Positions 1 through 9,504 of a stretch of 64,000 nucleotides of DNA are shown piece by piece. Both the position numbers and the translations under genes were made by a program. Where the stretch lies: NCBI GenBank assembly GCA_965224275.1, contig CBDCYR010000009.1, forward strand, positions 62,001-126,000, written 5' to 3'. Position 1 is the first letter of the stretch, and each line of letters opens with the position of its first letter. Source of the DNA: CAUZWH01 sp965224275. Lineage in GTDB: Bacteria > Pseudomonadota > Alphaproteobacteria > SHVV01. The notes beneath the pieces were generated by a model. The model was not told where the DNA came from and searched no databases. It saw nothing but the letters and a program-made list of their open reading frames with translations.

Positions 1-1
1 C

Positions 2-529
2 GGCGGTATCGGCGCCCGCTCTCTCAACATTGAGCTGCAAGCCGCGCTCAACCCTGCCGGCGAGCGGAAGGTCGAACGTTTCGGCTGGACCTTCGCGCCC
101 GGCGACAAGGTGATGCAAATCGAAAACGATTACGACAAGGAGGTCTATAACGGCGACATCGGCTATGTCGAGGATGTCGATCCCGATGCCGGCGAGTTGG
201 TGGCTGGGTTCGACGGCCGCGCCGTCATCTATGGCTACGGTGAGCTTGATACGCTGGTGCCGGCCTACGCCGTGACCATTCATAAAAGCCAGGGCTCGGA
301 ATATCCCGCCGTCGTCATCCCCGTCCTGACGCAGCACTATGCCATGTTGCAGCGGAACCTGCTTTACACCGGCGTGACACGCGGCAAACGGCTGGTCGTG
401 CTGGCCGGCCAAAAGAAGGCGGTAGCCATTGCCGTACGCAACGTCTCGGGGCGGCGGCGATGGTCGAAGCTCGACGAATGGCTCGGCGATCCGGATGGCG
501 GCGCTTTTGCCGGGGTACCGAACTGGTAG
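2..529 (+). pseudogene. C-terminal fragment of a RecD2-like DNA helicase
   Basis: The frame is open from the left edge to a TAG at 529, so the N-terminus lies outside the window or is lost. Visible motifs are GDKVMQIENDYDKEVYNGD (helicase 1B/SH3 region), the motif around TIHKSQGSEYPAVV, and LLYTGVTRGK, the usual last helicase motifs of the RecD/TraA superfamily 1B group. The first ~145 bases match the end of the second RecD2-like gene at 4410-4560 (minus strand) with mostly synonymous differences, roughly 85% identity by eye. It is therefore a diverged homologue rather than the missing end of that gene. The family unwinds duplex DNA 5'-3' in repair or mobile-element contexts. Whether an intact gene lies upstream cannot be seen. 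Confidence 0.8.
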
Positions 530-699
530 TCGACGAGACCGGGGCCTTTGCGGAAGGCCGAGTGCATGGCGGCTTCGCGAACTCCCATCATTTGCCGGCT
601 GAATATGGTTTTTGATCCTTGTCCACCATCCCAGGGCGAACCCTCAGATGAAATCAGTTGGGGCTCCAAATACTTCCGGATCGATTAAATGGAAGGGAC

Positions 700-841
700 A
701 GCCGCAACCGCGAGCGACCGGTTTCAGTTCAGCGACGAGGCTGCGCGGCGCCGCGTTGCGGTCGCGCCACCATCCATCTGGGCGCGACCCCATCACGTTA
801 TTGCCATCCACGAATACGTGTGTATCCGAATTCACGTTCAC
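700..841 (-). pseudogene. N-terminal fragment of a NYN-domain (PIN-like RNase) protein
   Basis: A GTG at 841 opens a frame reading VNVNSDTHVFVDGNNVMGSR followed by PDGWWRDRNAA. This matches the first beta strand and conserved Asp of bacterial NYN-domain proteins, a PIN-like metal-dependent ribonuclease fold. Similarity stops after about 45 residues; the frame then runs into unrelated sequence and ends near 644. It is a truncated remnant lacking the later acidic residues, so it cannot be active. No operon context survives. Confidence 0.55.
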
Positions 842-1128
842 GCCACTTCCATCCGCCCCGTTAAGTCCGCGATTTGGTTCGTACAGAGTGCCCAGCACGG
901 CAAATTCGTTCTAATTTTCGTCGCCGGCTCGCAGCATTCAATCATGGGGCACCGGCCTGTGTTGGCACCCTTGAAGCGGCTCGGTGCCGGATTTGGCTGC
1001 GCTCGAGCCGCCTTATAGCGCTCTCCTTTGACGCCAGAGGCGGCGACGGCGTCATCTGGGCATGACCGCTCTCGCCCCCGTGTGCCGAGGGTTGGCGACG
1101 AGGCGACGGACGCGGCCCGGAGGGGCGG
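842..1128. other. No gene recognised
   Basis: Open frames exist on both strands, as expected for GC-rich DNA, but none shows a protein family I recognise or a good ribosome-binding site. The right part presumably contains the terminal sequence of the ISAs1-type element, but I could not define inverted repeats. Confidence 0.4.
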
Positions 1129-1774
1129 TCAGCCGGGCGCTGGTCGCGGGACGACGTTGTCGGTCATTTTCAGAAAGTCGAGGACGCGGCGCGGGTTCCT
1201 GGCCAAATTGCGCATGGCCTCGGCGAGGGCGAGCCCGCGCCCCTTGATGAGACCGATAGCGAAGCGCCGCAGCCGGGTCATGTTCTCCGGACCGTGCCCG
1301 GTGCGGATGCGGCTGCGATCCTCGTCGAAGCTCCAGTCGAGGATGTGGTGCGTCGCCTCGATCGTCCAGTGCCCGCGATTGAGGGTGAGGAGGCGTTCCG
1401 GGGATGCGGCTTCCGGGGTCAGGCTGGTGACACCGTAGGCTGTCTCGCAGCGGCGCTTGCCGGACTTGACCTCCCGGGTTTCGCGGCGGATAGCGAAGAC
1501 TTGTCCGACGCCGGGGAAGTTGAGGTAGTCGTTGAGCCCACTGGAGACCCAGATGGAGCGCCGTTCGCGACGGCCGTGCTCGGGCTTCGCACCCTCGTTC
1601 ATGAAGTCCGGCGCGCGCCGGGCGATGGTCTCATCGAGCAGGAGGCGGATGTCGTCATGCAGGGTCGGCTGGTTGCCCTTGACGGTGAACAGATAGTCTG
1701 CGCCGCGGCCAAGCAGGTACTTGGCCAGCGCCCGCTGGGTGAGCAGCGCATCGGCGGTGACGGTGCGGTTTGCG

Positions 1775-1794
1775 CTGTCGGGCACTGTCGGGCA
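1775..1794 (-). repeat. 10-bp tandem duplication disrupting the transposase
   Basis: The plus strand reads CTGTCGGGCA twice in succession. Removing one unit restores the frame LPDSANRTVTADALLTQ expected for ISAs1 transposases, so this is a small tandem duplication inside the gene. Confidence 0.8.
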
Positions 1795-1872
1795 ACGTCT
1801 CGAGCAGGGGGATGACGGTGCCGATCTCGTTGGTGCGCTTCTCCCCTTCGCCGGCGTCCGGCCTCATGCCGA

Positions 1873-1879
1873 CTTTTTT
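1873..1879 (-). other. A_AAA_AAG slippery heptamer in the ISAs1 transposase
   Basis: In the transposase frame the codons are CAA AAA AAG, giving the classic X_XXY_YYZ -1 slippery site. Reading -1 here continues into the frame encoding KKVGMRPDAGEGEKRTNEIG, which rejoins the family sequence. An A8-to-A7 deletion would look identical. Confidence 0.35.
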
Positions 1880-3118
1880 TGACCCCAGGATGCCTTGGTA
1901 TCGTGGCCGACGATGCCGAGCACATGAGCTTGGTTGCCATCGGCATCGATGGCACCGCGGATGGTCTTGCCGTCGATGGCCAGCGCGCTGTCGCCTGAGC
2001 CATGGGCCTCGTGCCACGACCGCAGGGCGGCGTCGAGCTGCGCCGGGTCGACGCGGATGAGCAGGCTGCGCATCGCGGAGAGGCTGGGCGGGCGGTATTG
2101 GCCGTCGCGGCGGCGCACGCGGAAGCGCTGCAGCACCTTGGGGCTGAGATCGTCGACCCATTCGCTGATCGCCTTGTAGCCGCGCATGCCGCAGAGCGTC
2201 GCGGCGGTGGCCAAGGTCAGCACCGTGGGCAGCGCATGGCGCCGGCCTTGCCGGCGGCGGGGATCGTCAATGTCCTGGAAGAACTCGGGGAGGGATCGCA
2301 TCCGTGCGGCGCTCAGCGTCATCTTGGGCACTCCATGTCGCAGGCGGGGGTCGAGATGGGCGGCCCGCAACCGGGCCCGCGCGCCCCGGCACAGGGGATG
2401 AAGGAACACAAGCTTCGGGTGCGCGTGCTCGCTGTAGCTGTGCCCGTCGCGGGCGAAGCCGCGGGTGCGTCCTACCTCGATCCAGTTGGCGGCGCGGTAG
2501 ACGGTGCCCCGGAAGTACGCCGGGTCCACGAAGGTCTCCGCCAGAAGCAGGTCGTGGCCGAAGCGGGCCGGCCAGTCGTTCACCAGACGGCGCGCGCACA
2601 GCGAGAGCACCCGCGAGCCGAGGTTGCGCTCACCGCCGGGGAGGATCAGGAAGCGCGAGTTGTTGGTGACGAGGTGCAGACGGCCGAACTGGACGCCATA
2701 GTCCCAGCCGATCCAACGGTCGCGCGCCCCGCACTTCAGCGCCGGCGCCGAGAACACCGCCAACGCCAGCCAGCGCCCTCGATGGTGAGCGACATAGCGC
2801 ACGGTCTCGCCCATCCCCGGCACCGCGCCGAGATAGTGGTGCGCCTGCATCAAGTCGCGGAAGCGGGCCTCGTCCTCCACCGCCACGATGTCGACGGCCA
2901 CCTCCGAAAGAACCACCACGGCTTCCTTGCCCCCACGGTTGCCTCACGGCACTCATATCAGGGCGTGGACAGGAAGTCCAGTATTGCCGTCAAATCCTTG
3001 TCAGGCCGGGCGAAAGCTCAAAGCACAAATCCGCCTTGGAGTGCCCAGGCAGCGGTATTGTCTTCCATCACCCAGTCGCTTCGATGCCGCGTTCCGTCTC
3101 GTCTCAGTGAAACGCCGC

Positions 3119-3950
3119 CTATGAGCCGATGGCCGCAAGCTGCTTGTGGGCTGGCGGCGCGCAATCGCGACCCTCCATGAGCGTGTCGATACGATCGGCG
3201 ATCCTTTGAGCGGGCTCGCGCAGTTGCTCAATGGTCCAATCGGTCGCGTATCCTTGAGTGACGTCACTTGGTGGTGCGTGGTTCACCAGCCGCTTGGTCA
3301 TAGACGCCGGCAGCATCAGGTCGCGTTCGGCGACGGTAATGAAACAATTGCGTAATGCGTGGTACCAGAACCTGGAACCTCCGGCCTTGGTGATCGGCTC
3401 GTAGAGTTGATCCAGGTTGCGGACAGATTTCGCGCTTCTTGACGGTGAGGGAAACACCCAGCCCCCCGCCAGGTTTCCGGTCTCCGTCCATCTCCGATCC
3501 AGAACGGCGGCCAGTTGCCGCGTGATGGGCAACTCCAGGGGCACGCCGGTCTTGGTTTGGTCGACCTGGAAGAAGAGCTGCTCCCTGTCCACCCGCTCCC
3601 ACCGCAGCGGCAGCACTTCGCGGAGCCGCATGCCGGTGTAGAGGCCAAACCAGATGGCGTCCCGCATCATATCGTTCTCCACCACCGCCTCGATGCCGGC
3701 GCGCCAGCGCGGCAGCACTTCCGAGGGGGGAGCGATCTTGCGCCGCCTCAGGGGATGGTACTTGCCGCCACCGGCGATCCACAAGTCGACGGGGTTTCGT
3801 AATCCCTCCAGATCGGCGCAGGATCGGCGATAGACCGAGCGCAATAGCCATATCGCCCGGTTGACCGACCCCCAGTCGAGGGTTTCGTTGAGCTGGTTGA
3901 AGCGGGCCTCCACGTCCCGGCGAGTGATGGTGTCGAGGGGACCCCACGCC
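3119..3950 (-). pseudogene. 5'-truncated tyrosine recombinase (integrase)
   Basis: From about 3950 leftward the frame encodes a core-binding domain (DTITRRDVEARFNQLNETL) and a catalytic domain with TGMRLREVLPLRW (first Arg), DQTKTGVPLELP (Lys region), YHALRNCF (a variant of the HxLR box) and LVNHAPPSDVTQGY (His and Tyr nucleophile region). It ends at a stop at 3119. The first ~50 residues of the open frame (back to 4105) are out-of-frame translation of the adjoining IS3 remnant, so the true N-terminus is missing. The family catalyses site-specific integration or excision. This copy is cut and presumably inactive. Confidence 0.75.
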
Positions 3951-4068
3951 GCCGGGCGTGGAACCAGCTGTGAGCAACCCCCAGGACCCGGCACATGAAC
4001 CGGATGGCGTGCCCTGAAGCATGGGCGGCGATGAAAGCGTGCTTCGTCTTCATGTCTTCGCCGCCCAT
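3951..4068 (-). pseudogene. IS3-family OrfB N-terminal fragment
   Basis: The -1 frame after the slippery site encodes MKTKHAFIAAHASGHAIRFM and CRVLGVAHSWFHAR, the HTH-like start of IS3 OrfB. The sequence then diverges into integrase coding DNA in another frame, so the whole rve/DDE catalytic domain is missing. It overlaps the end of orfA as in normal IS3 elements. Confidence 0.75.
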
Positions 4069-4349
4069 TGAGCGAAAAAAGCCGAGGCTTTGCGTAGAAC
4101 CTCAACCTCCTCCGTCAGCCACTTGTTATCCCGGCGAACCTGCACCAGTTCAGCGGCCTCGGCTTTCTGCGCCGCGGTCGCCGCGGCCGAGCCCGCGGCC
4201 TCAAGCTCGAGCCGCCAGGTCTTCAACTGCGTTGGCGTGACGCCGAGCTCGGCAGCCACACTGCTATGCGTCGCACCCGGCTGCGACAGCCGGGCAACCG
4301 ACTGTTCCTTGTATTCCGGCGAAAATCGCCGCCTCGTCTGCTTCGTCAT
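4050..4349 (-). CDS. IS3-family transposase OrfA
   Basis: This 99-aa protein starts MTKQTRRRFSPEYKEQSVAR and has the HTH_Tnp_1 helix-turn-helix (VAAELGVTPTQLKTWRLE). An Ala-rich stretch and a C-terminal coiled coil/leucine-zipper segment (RRDNKWLTEEVEVLRKASAF) complete the canonical OrfA layout; the zipper mediates OrfA-OrfAB contact. GGGACGAG precedes the ATG. At 4074-4080 the coding strand reads T_TTT_TTC in frame, the slippery site that would fuse OrfA to OrfB by -1 frameshifting. OrfA alone binds the IS ends; without an intact OrfB this copy cannot transpose. Confidence 0.85.
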   Translation of the reverse strand: MTKQTRRRFSPEYKEQSVARLSQPGATHSSVAAELGVTPTQLKTWRLELEAAGSAAATAAQKAEAAELVQVRRDNKWLTEEVEVLRKASAFFAQWAAKT

Positions 4350-4409
4350 CTCGTCCCTCCAGGTCGCTATTCAATTTACCGCCTGGTCCGGGATCCGGGA
4401 GCAACGTCA

Positions 4410-6252
4410 GTAGACCTCCTTGTCGTAGTCGTTCTCGATCTGCATCACCTTGTCGCCGGGCGCGAAGGTCCAGCCGAAGCGCTCGACCTTGCGTTCCCCG
4501 GCCGGGTTGAGCGCGGCCTGGAGTTCGATGTTGAGCGTGCGGGCGCCGGCGCCGCCCCGGTTCATCGGGCACAGCACCTGGATATCCTGCACGGCGTCGA
4601 GGCCGAAGCGCTTCGGGATGCGGGTCTTCACCAGCTCCACGATCCGGGCCGCCGCCGTCTCCGGATCCTCGGCCGGCACGAAATAGAAGTCGCTCTCGCC
4701 CTCCGGCGGGGAGAGGTTGGGGATGGCGCCCCGGTTGATGCCGTGGGCGGCGGTGACGATCCGGCTTCGCGCCGCCTGGCGGAACACCTTGGTCAGCCGC
4801 ACCACCGGCACCGCGCCCGAGGCGATGATGTCGGCCAGCACCTGGCCCGGCCCCACGGAGGGCAGCTGGTCGACATCGCCCACGATCAGCAGTGCCGCCC
4901 CGTCCGGGACTGCCGCCAGCAGCGCCCGCATCAGCATCACGTCGACCATCGACGTCTCGTCGACCGCCAGCAGGTCGCATTGCAGCGGGTTCTCGCCATC
5001 GCGCCGGAACCCGCCGCTCTTCGGGTCGACCTCGAGCAGGCGGTGGATCGTCTTCGCCTCCATCCCGGAGGCCTCGCTCATCCGCTTCGCGGCGCGCCCG
5101 GTCGGCGCGCACAGCAGGATATCGACGCCCTTGGCGGACAGGATGCTCAGGACCGTGTTGACGATCGTCGTCTTGCCGACCCCGGGCCGCCGGTAATCAC
5201 CGAGACCTCAAGGAGAGCGCCGCCCGGACGGCGTCGGCCTGGCCGGGCGCCAGGACGAGCCCCGTCTTCCGCTCCGCCCAGGGCAGCGCCTTGTCCGGCT
5301 CGATAACGGGCCAGGGGAGCTTGCCCGACGCGATCTCCAGGAGCCGCCCGGCGATCGCCCGCTCGGCCCGGTAGAGGCCGCCGAGGAATATGCAGGGCGT
5401 ATCCTCCACGGTGTCGGTGACCACCGCGCCGTCGGACAGCTCCAGGTCCAGGGCCGACCGGATCAGATCGTCGGGAACCTCCAGCAGGCCGGCCGCGAGC
5501 GGACCCAGCTCCTCTTCCGGCAGGCCGCAATGGCCCTCGTCCATCGCCTCGGTGAGCGCATAGCCGATGCCGGCGCGGACCCGGATCATGGCGGTCTTCG
5601 CGATCCCGAGCTTCATCGCGATCGCGTCGGCCGTCCTGAAGCCGATGCCGCGGATGTCCCGCGCGAGACGGTACGGGTTCTCCGTCATGACCTGCACCGC
5701 GTCGGCGCCGTAGGTCCGGAATATCCGCACCGCCCGCGCCGTGCCCACGCCGTGGCTGTGCAGGAACACCATGATCTCGCGGACAACCTTCTGCTCGGCC
5801 CAGGCATCCGTGATCCGCTTCGCACGCACCCGGCCGATGCCGGTCACCTCGCGCAGCCGTTCCGGCTCGGCCTCGATGACGTCGAACACCTTCTCGCCGA
5901 ACGCCCGGACCAGCTTGCGGGCGTAGACCGGGCCGATGCCCCGGATCATGCCCGAGCCCATATACTTCTCGATGCCCTCGGTCGAGGAAGGTTCGGCGGT
6001 GCGGATGAAGCGTGCCTTGAACTGCTGCCCGTGGGTGCGGTCGTTGACCCATTCGCCCGAGGCGGTAATCCATTCCCCGGGCGCCACCATGGCGGCGTGG
6101 CCGACCACCGTCACCAGGTCGCGATGGCCCCGCGCCCTGGTCCGCAGGACACAGAAGCCGTTCTCGGGATTGTGGAAGGTGACGCGCTCGACCGACCCGG
6201 CCAGGACCTCCCCGTCCGAGGGCCCAGGCTGCCGGCCGGCGCCGGGGTTCAC
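4410..6252 (-). pseudogene. RecD2-like DNA helicase, frameshifted and cut by IS3
   Basis: The GTG start at 6252 overlaps the stop of the 128-aa gene upstream (GTGA). Residues 15-100 form the RecD2 OB/N-terminal domain (VTFHNPENGFCVLRT). Then come helix-hairpin-helix repeats (GIGPVYARKLV, GIGRVRAKRI, IRGIGFRTADAIA), and from ~5200 the SF1B ATPase. The Walker A segment (GGPGVGKT) is split by two one-base losses in G-runs near 5190-5212, so the frame breaks twice within ~35 bp. Later motifs (LLAVDETSMVD, IVGDVDQLPSVGPG, LTKVFRQAA) are intact in the 4407-5081 frame. The gene stops at EVY where IS3 begins, losing the C-terminal helicase motifs. The protein should be a 5'-3' DNA helicase; this copy cannot be active. 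Confidence 0.85.
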
Positions 6253-6635
6253 GACGTGCCGAGCGCCGGAGCGGTCAGCAGCTCCTTCACCAAGTCGAAC
6301 TGGCGCGCCCGCGCCTCCGTGGCCGTGTCATCCGTGAAGCCCGGATCCCCATCTTCCACGGCGTCCTCTTCCATCTCGTGCCGGCGGACTTCGGTTCGGG
6401 CCAGATGCGCCGCCATTTCCGCGGGCGTGAACATGCCTCTCACCCTGGACACGAACTTCGGCAGCGCCTGCGCGAACTCGGGGTTTCCCGCCGCCGCCTC
6501 GGCGAAGGTGAGGAGCTTCTCGCCGACGACATAGTCGAAGGCCGACTCGTCACCGTAGCGAATCCGAATCGTTTCGGCGATTTCGCATTGCTCGATCCAG
6601 ATATCCTGCCAGCGGCGCTCGGTTGTCTGTTCCAT
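6249..6635 (-). CDS. Conserved hypothetical protein between two helicases
   Basis: The start chosen is the ATG at 6635, giving MEQTTERRWQDIWIEQCEIA and 128 aa; a purine-rich GGAAAGGAGGACCGG lies just upstream. The protein is predicted soluble and helical, with an acidic C-terminal half (MEEDAVEDGDPGFTDD). Its stop overlaps the RecD2-like start and it lies ~60 bp after the SNF2 helicase, so the three genes look like one operon. I do not recognise a named domain. The position suggests a small partner or regulator of the helicases, but that is inference only. Confidence 0.6.
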   Translation of the reverse strand: MEQTTERRWQDIWIEQCEIAETIRIRYGDESAFDYVVGEKLLTFAEAAAGNPEFAQALPKFVSRVRGMFTPAEMAAHLARTEVRRHEMEEDAVEDGDPGFTDDTATEARARQFDLVKELLTAPALGTS

Positions 6636-6697
6636 TCCGGTCCTCCTTTCCCTGCAACACCCCTCTACCGCGTTCACGTGCCGGTGGTCGAACCCGC

Positions 6698-9499
6698 TCA
6701 TCCCGTTCCGAACAGCGCATGGATGTCCTCTTCCGTGAGCGCCAGCGGGCCCTGGCCCGTTCCTTCGAACAGGGCGTCCGCCAGCGCCTGCTTGCGGGCC
6801 TGCATCCGCTGGATGCCGGCCTCGACGGTATTCTCCGCGATCAGGCGATGCACGAACACCGGCTTGTCCTGGCCGATCCGGTGCGCCCGGTCCATCGCCT
6901 GGCGTTCCACCGCCGGGTTCCACCAGGGATCGTAGACGATGACCGTGTCGGCCGCGGTCAGGTTGAGGCCCGTGCCGCCGGCCTTCAGGCTAATCAGGAA
7001 CAGCGGCAGGTCCCCCGACTGGAAGTTCGCCACCTGGGCGTCGCGGTCCTTCGTTCCGCCGTGCAGCATCGCGTAGCCCCAGCCGCGGGCGGCAACGTCG
7101 CGCTCGACCAGTTTCAGCATCTTCACGAACTGGGAGAACACCAGGACCCGCCGCCCTTCGGCGACCAGTTCGTCGAGCAGCGCGAGGAGCCGCGCACGCT
7201 TGGCGCTCTCGGTCACCTTGCGGGCCGCATCGAGCCTGACGAGACCCGGATCGCAGCAGACCTGCCGCAGCTTCAGGAGCGCATCTAGGATCGCAATGCG
7301 GGATGCGGCCAGACCCTTCGCGGCGATGGCGTCGCGGACCCGCTTGTCCATCGCCGTCCTGATGCTCTCGTAAAGCGCGGCCTGGGCGCCTTCGAGAGGG
7401 ATCAGGTCGTCGATCACCGTCTTTTCCGGCAGGTCGCGGGCAACCTGTTCCTTGGTGCGCCGCATCAGGAAGGGCTTGACCCGGGTGGAGAGCAGCCGCT
7501 GCGTCGCGCGGTCGCCCCGTTTCTCGATCGGAGTCCGGTAGCCGGCCGTGAAGGACTTGCGGTTTCCGAGCAGGCCCGGGATCAACCAGTCGTAGAGCGA
7601 CCACAGCTCCTGGAGATTGTTCTCGAGCGGCGTCCCGGTCAGCGCCAGGCGCTGGCGGGAGCGAATGTCGCGGATGCGTTTCGAGATGGCGGCGGCGGGG
7701 TTCTTCACCGCCTGCGCCTCGTCCAGCACGGCGGTGTCGTAGTCGTGGCGGAACAGCGCTTCATGGTCCCGGTTCAGGAGCGGATAGGTCGTGATGACGA
7801 GATGGCGGTCCGGGATTTGCGGGAAGTACTGCTTCCGGTCCGGTCCGTGGAGCACAAGGAGCTTCAGATCCGGCACGAACCGTTCGGCCTCCCGCCGCCA
7901 GTTGCCGACGAGGCTTGTCGGCACCACCAGCAGGCTCGGACGGTCGGTTTTTTCCTCCAGATGCCGGTGGGCCAGCAGGGCGAGCGTCTGCACGGTCTTG
8001 CCGAGCCCCATGTCGTCGGCAAGCACGCCACCGAAACCGCAATCGGACAGCGTCCTCAGCCAGCCGTAGCCGGCGCGCTGGTAGGGACGCAGCTCGCCGT
8101 GCAGCGCCGCGGGGTCCGGCAGTTCCGGGGCCTCGGCCAGCGACCGGAGACGGGCGCCCAGATCGAGCATCTCCCGGCCGCCGGTCCACGGCGCGCCGCA
8201 GCCTTCCAGGGCCTCGGCCAGCTCGAACAGGCGGCCCGCCTCGGCCCGATGGAAGCCGAGCAGCCCCTGCGTTTCCAGAAATGCCTCGGCAAACCGGGCG
8301 AACCGACCCGCGTCGATCGCAAGCCACATTCCGTCCTCGAACCGGGCATGGAAGGTCTTGCCGGCCAGATAGCCGTCGACGTCGAAGCCTTGCTCGAGCT
8401 GTCCCCACTCATCCACCGGCAGGGATTCGACGAGCTGGTGGACGATCGGCGCGATGTCGAACTTCCGGCCGTTCGCCTCGAGCAGGAGGCCAAGCGAGAA
8501 CCAGTCGTCGTCCGGGGATTCGAGCGTTGTCGAGAATGCGACCGCGCCCTCGTACAGGCGGAACGGCCAGGTCCCGTCGATCTCGACACGCCAGCCCTCG
8601 GCGCGAAGTTCCGGAACCGTTTGCGAGACGAAGCCGATGCCGTCCGCAGCGGCGCCGTCGTCCCCGTCGCGGAGCGGCCGGAAGACGATATCCGCTTCGC
8701 GAACCTCGCGGGGCAGACCGTAGTCGTGGCGCAGCAACTCCCGGTCCTCGCAGCGATAGCGTTCCACGGCCTCCATGAGCGCCAGTTCGAAAGCCGCTTC
8801 GCGCTCATGATCGCGCCGGATCACGGCAAAGCCGTTTTCGCCGGACGCCGCAATGTCCTCTCCCCTTCCGGCACGGACCGCGCTGGCCGCGCCGTCATAG
8901 GCCATCTCCAGGCGGGCGCACGGATAGACCATCGAGGAGCCTTCGCGCATTTCCCGCCGACGGTCGCCATACACGATTTCGGAAATGCCGTGCTTGCATC
9001 CGTAGAGCGTCAGCACCGGCGCCGGCCGGACATCGCTGCGCTCCCCGACGCGGTGAAGCCGCGGCACGGGCGCGTGCTGGCCGATCCGGGACAGCTTCGC
9101 CGCGACCGCGCCGGCCGCCCCGTGCCGCACCGGCGGCGCGGCCGCGAACCACGACGCCAACCGGGGCGCCAGCGCCGTTTCCGCCACGCCGATCCCGCCG
9201 GTTTCCGGATCGACGAAGAGCGGTATCGGGAACGGCAGCAGCGTCACGGCCGATCCGGCGCCGTCGCGCGCCACGACGTGCTGCTCGCCGCTATCGCCCA
9301 CCGACCAGGCCAGTTCGCATCGCCGCGGTTCGACCCACGACAGGGCGGCGCCCCGGATCTCGCCGGCCAGCGCGCGGCCGGTCTCGACGATCCCGCGGAC
9401 GAGGCCGACCAGGTCTTCCCCGTCCGGCCAGTCATAGCCCCGCGGATAGCCGCCGTCGCCGTAGAAATCCAGCTTCCCGAGGATCGCCGCGTCTTCCAC
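6698..9499 (-). CDS. SNF2-family helicase/ATPase (HepA-like)
   Basis: The protein has a long N-terminal associated region (residues 1-460, SNF2_assoc-like) followed by a full SWI2/SNF2 motor. Motif I is DDMGLGKTVQT, Ia VVPTSLVGNW, II LDEAQAVKN, III LTGTPLENN, IV-V LVFSQFVKML and SLKAGGTGLNL, and VI PWWNPAVERQAMDRAHRIGQ. It ends ALTEEDIHALFGTG. These ATPases translocate on double-stranded DNA and remodel bound proteins or RNA polymerase. Relatives usually carry an N-terminal SWIM zinc finger in the same chain; here the SWIM part lies directly upstream in another frame, separated by a one-base shift near 9505. The ATG at 9499 is therefore probably not the natural start. It heads a three-gene operon with the 128-aa protein and the RecD2-like helicase. 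Confidence 0.85.
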   Translation of the reverse strand: MEDAAILGKLDFYGDGGYPRGYDWPDGEDLVGLVRGIVETGRALAGEIRGAALSWVEPRRCELAWSVGDSGEQHVVARDGAGSAVTLLPFPIPLFVDPETGGIGVAETALAPRLASWFAAAPPVRHGAAGAVAAKLSRIGQHAPVPRLHRVGERSDVRPAPVLTLYGCKHGISEIVYGDRRREMREGSSMVYPCARLEMAYDGAASAVRAGRGEDIAASGENGFAVIRRDHEREAAFELALMEAVERYRCEDRELLRHDYGLPREVREADIVFRPLRDGDDGAAADGIGFVSQTVPELRAEGWRVEIDGTWPFRLYEGAVAFSTTLESPDDDWFSLGLLLEANGRKFDIAPIVHQLVESLPVDEWGQLEQGFDVDGYLAGKTFHARFEDGMWLAIDAGRFARFAEAFLETQGLLGFHRAEAGRLFELAEALEGCGAPWTGGREMLDLGARLRSLAEAPELPDPAALHGELRPYQRAGYGWLRTLSDCGFGGVLADDMGLGKTVQTLALLAHRHLEEKTDRPSLLVVPTSLVGNWRREAERFVPDLKLLVLHGPDRKQYFPQIPDRHLVITTYPLLNRDHEALFRHDYDTAVLDEAQAVKNPAAAISKRIRDIRSRQRLALTGTPLENNLQELWSLYDWLIPGLLGNRKSFTAGYRTPIEKRGDRATQRLLSTRVKPFLMRRTKEQVARDLPEKTVIDDLIPLEGAQAALYESIRTAMDKRVRDAIAAKGLAASRIAILDALLKLRQVCCDPGLVRLDAARKVTESAKRARLLALLDELVAEGRRVLVFSQFVKMLKLVERDVAARGWGYAMLHGGTKDRDAQVANFQSGDLPLFLISLKAGGTGLNLTAADTVIVYDPWWNPAVERQAMDRAHRIGQDKPVFVHRLIAENTVEAGIQRMQARKQALADALFEGTGQGPLALTEEDIHALFGTG

Positions 9500-9504
9500 G
9501 GTCA

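Larger units (their letters stand above)
1129..2919 (-). pseudogene. ISAs1-family transposase with N-terminal DUF4338 (DruA-type) domain, frameshifted
   Basis: Residues ~15-200 carry DUF4338 hallmarks: HHYLG, RDRWIGWD, NNSRFLILP, ETFVDP, GTVYRAANW and a pK-like PKLVFLHPL stretch. This Pfam family includes the Druantia protein DruA. It is followed by an ISAs1 catalytic region: LPEFFQDIDDPRR, the first DDE Asp in AIDGKTIRGA, later FTVKGNQPTLHDD, and RGHWTIEATHHILDWSFDED with the catalytic Glu. The reading frame breaks twice. At 1873-1879 the coding strand reads A_AAA_AAG, and one base is needed to continue. At 1775-1794 a 10-bp block is tandemly duplicated, which shifts frame. Three pieces (1864-2919, ~1785-1864, 1129-1785) together give a normal-looking fusion transposase. 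The first break could be programmed slippage; the second is a true lesion, so the copy is probably dead. Confidence 0.8.
3951..4409 (-). mobile_element. IS3-family element remnant (left part)
   Basis: The element begins at about 4409, where its TGA interrupts the RecD2-like gene right after codons EVY. It contains a complete orfA, a -1 slippage site and the first ~40 codons of orfB, and then ends abruptly at ~3950 where integrase sequence starts. The other terminus is missing, so this is a truncated copy fused to a foreign gene fragment. Confidence 0.75.

Noticed and set aside
2002..3180. 392-aa plus-strand open frame
   Set aside because: It is antisense to the ISAs1 transposase and has the low-complexity composition typical of GC-rich shadow frames.
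3119..4105. Full-length 328-aa integrase
   Set aside because: The first ~50 residues are out-of-frame IS3 sequence; only the part from ~3950 is integrase.
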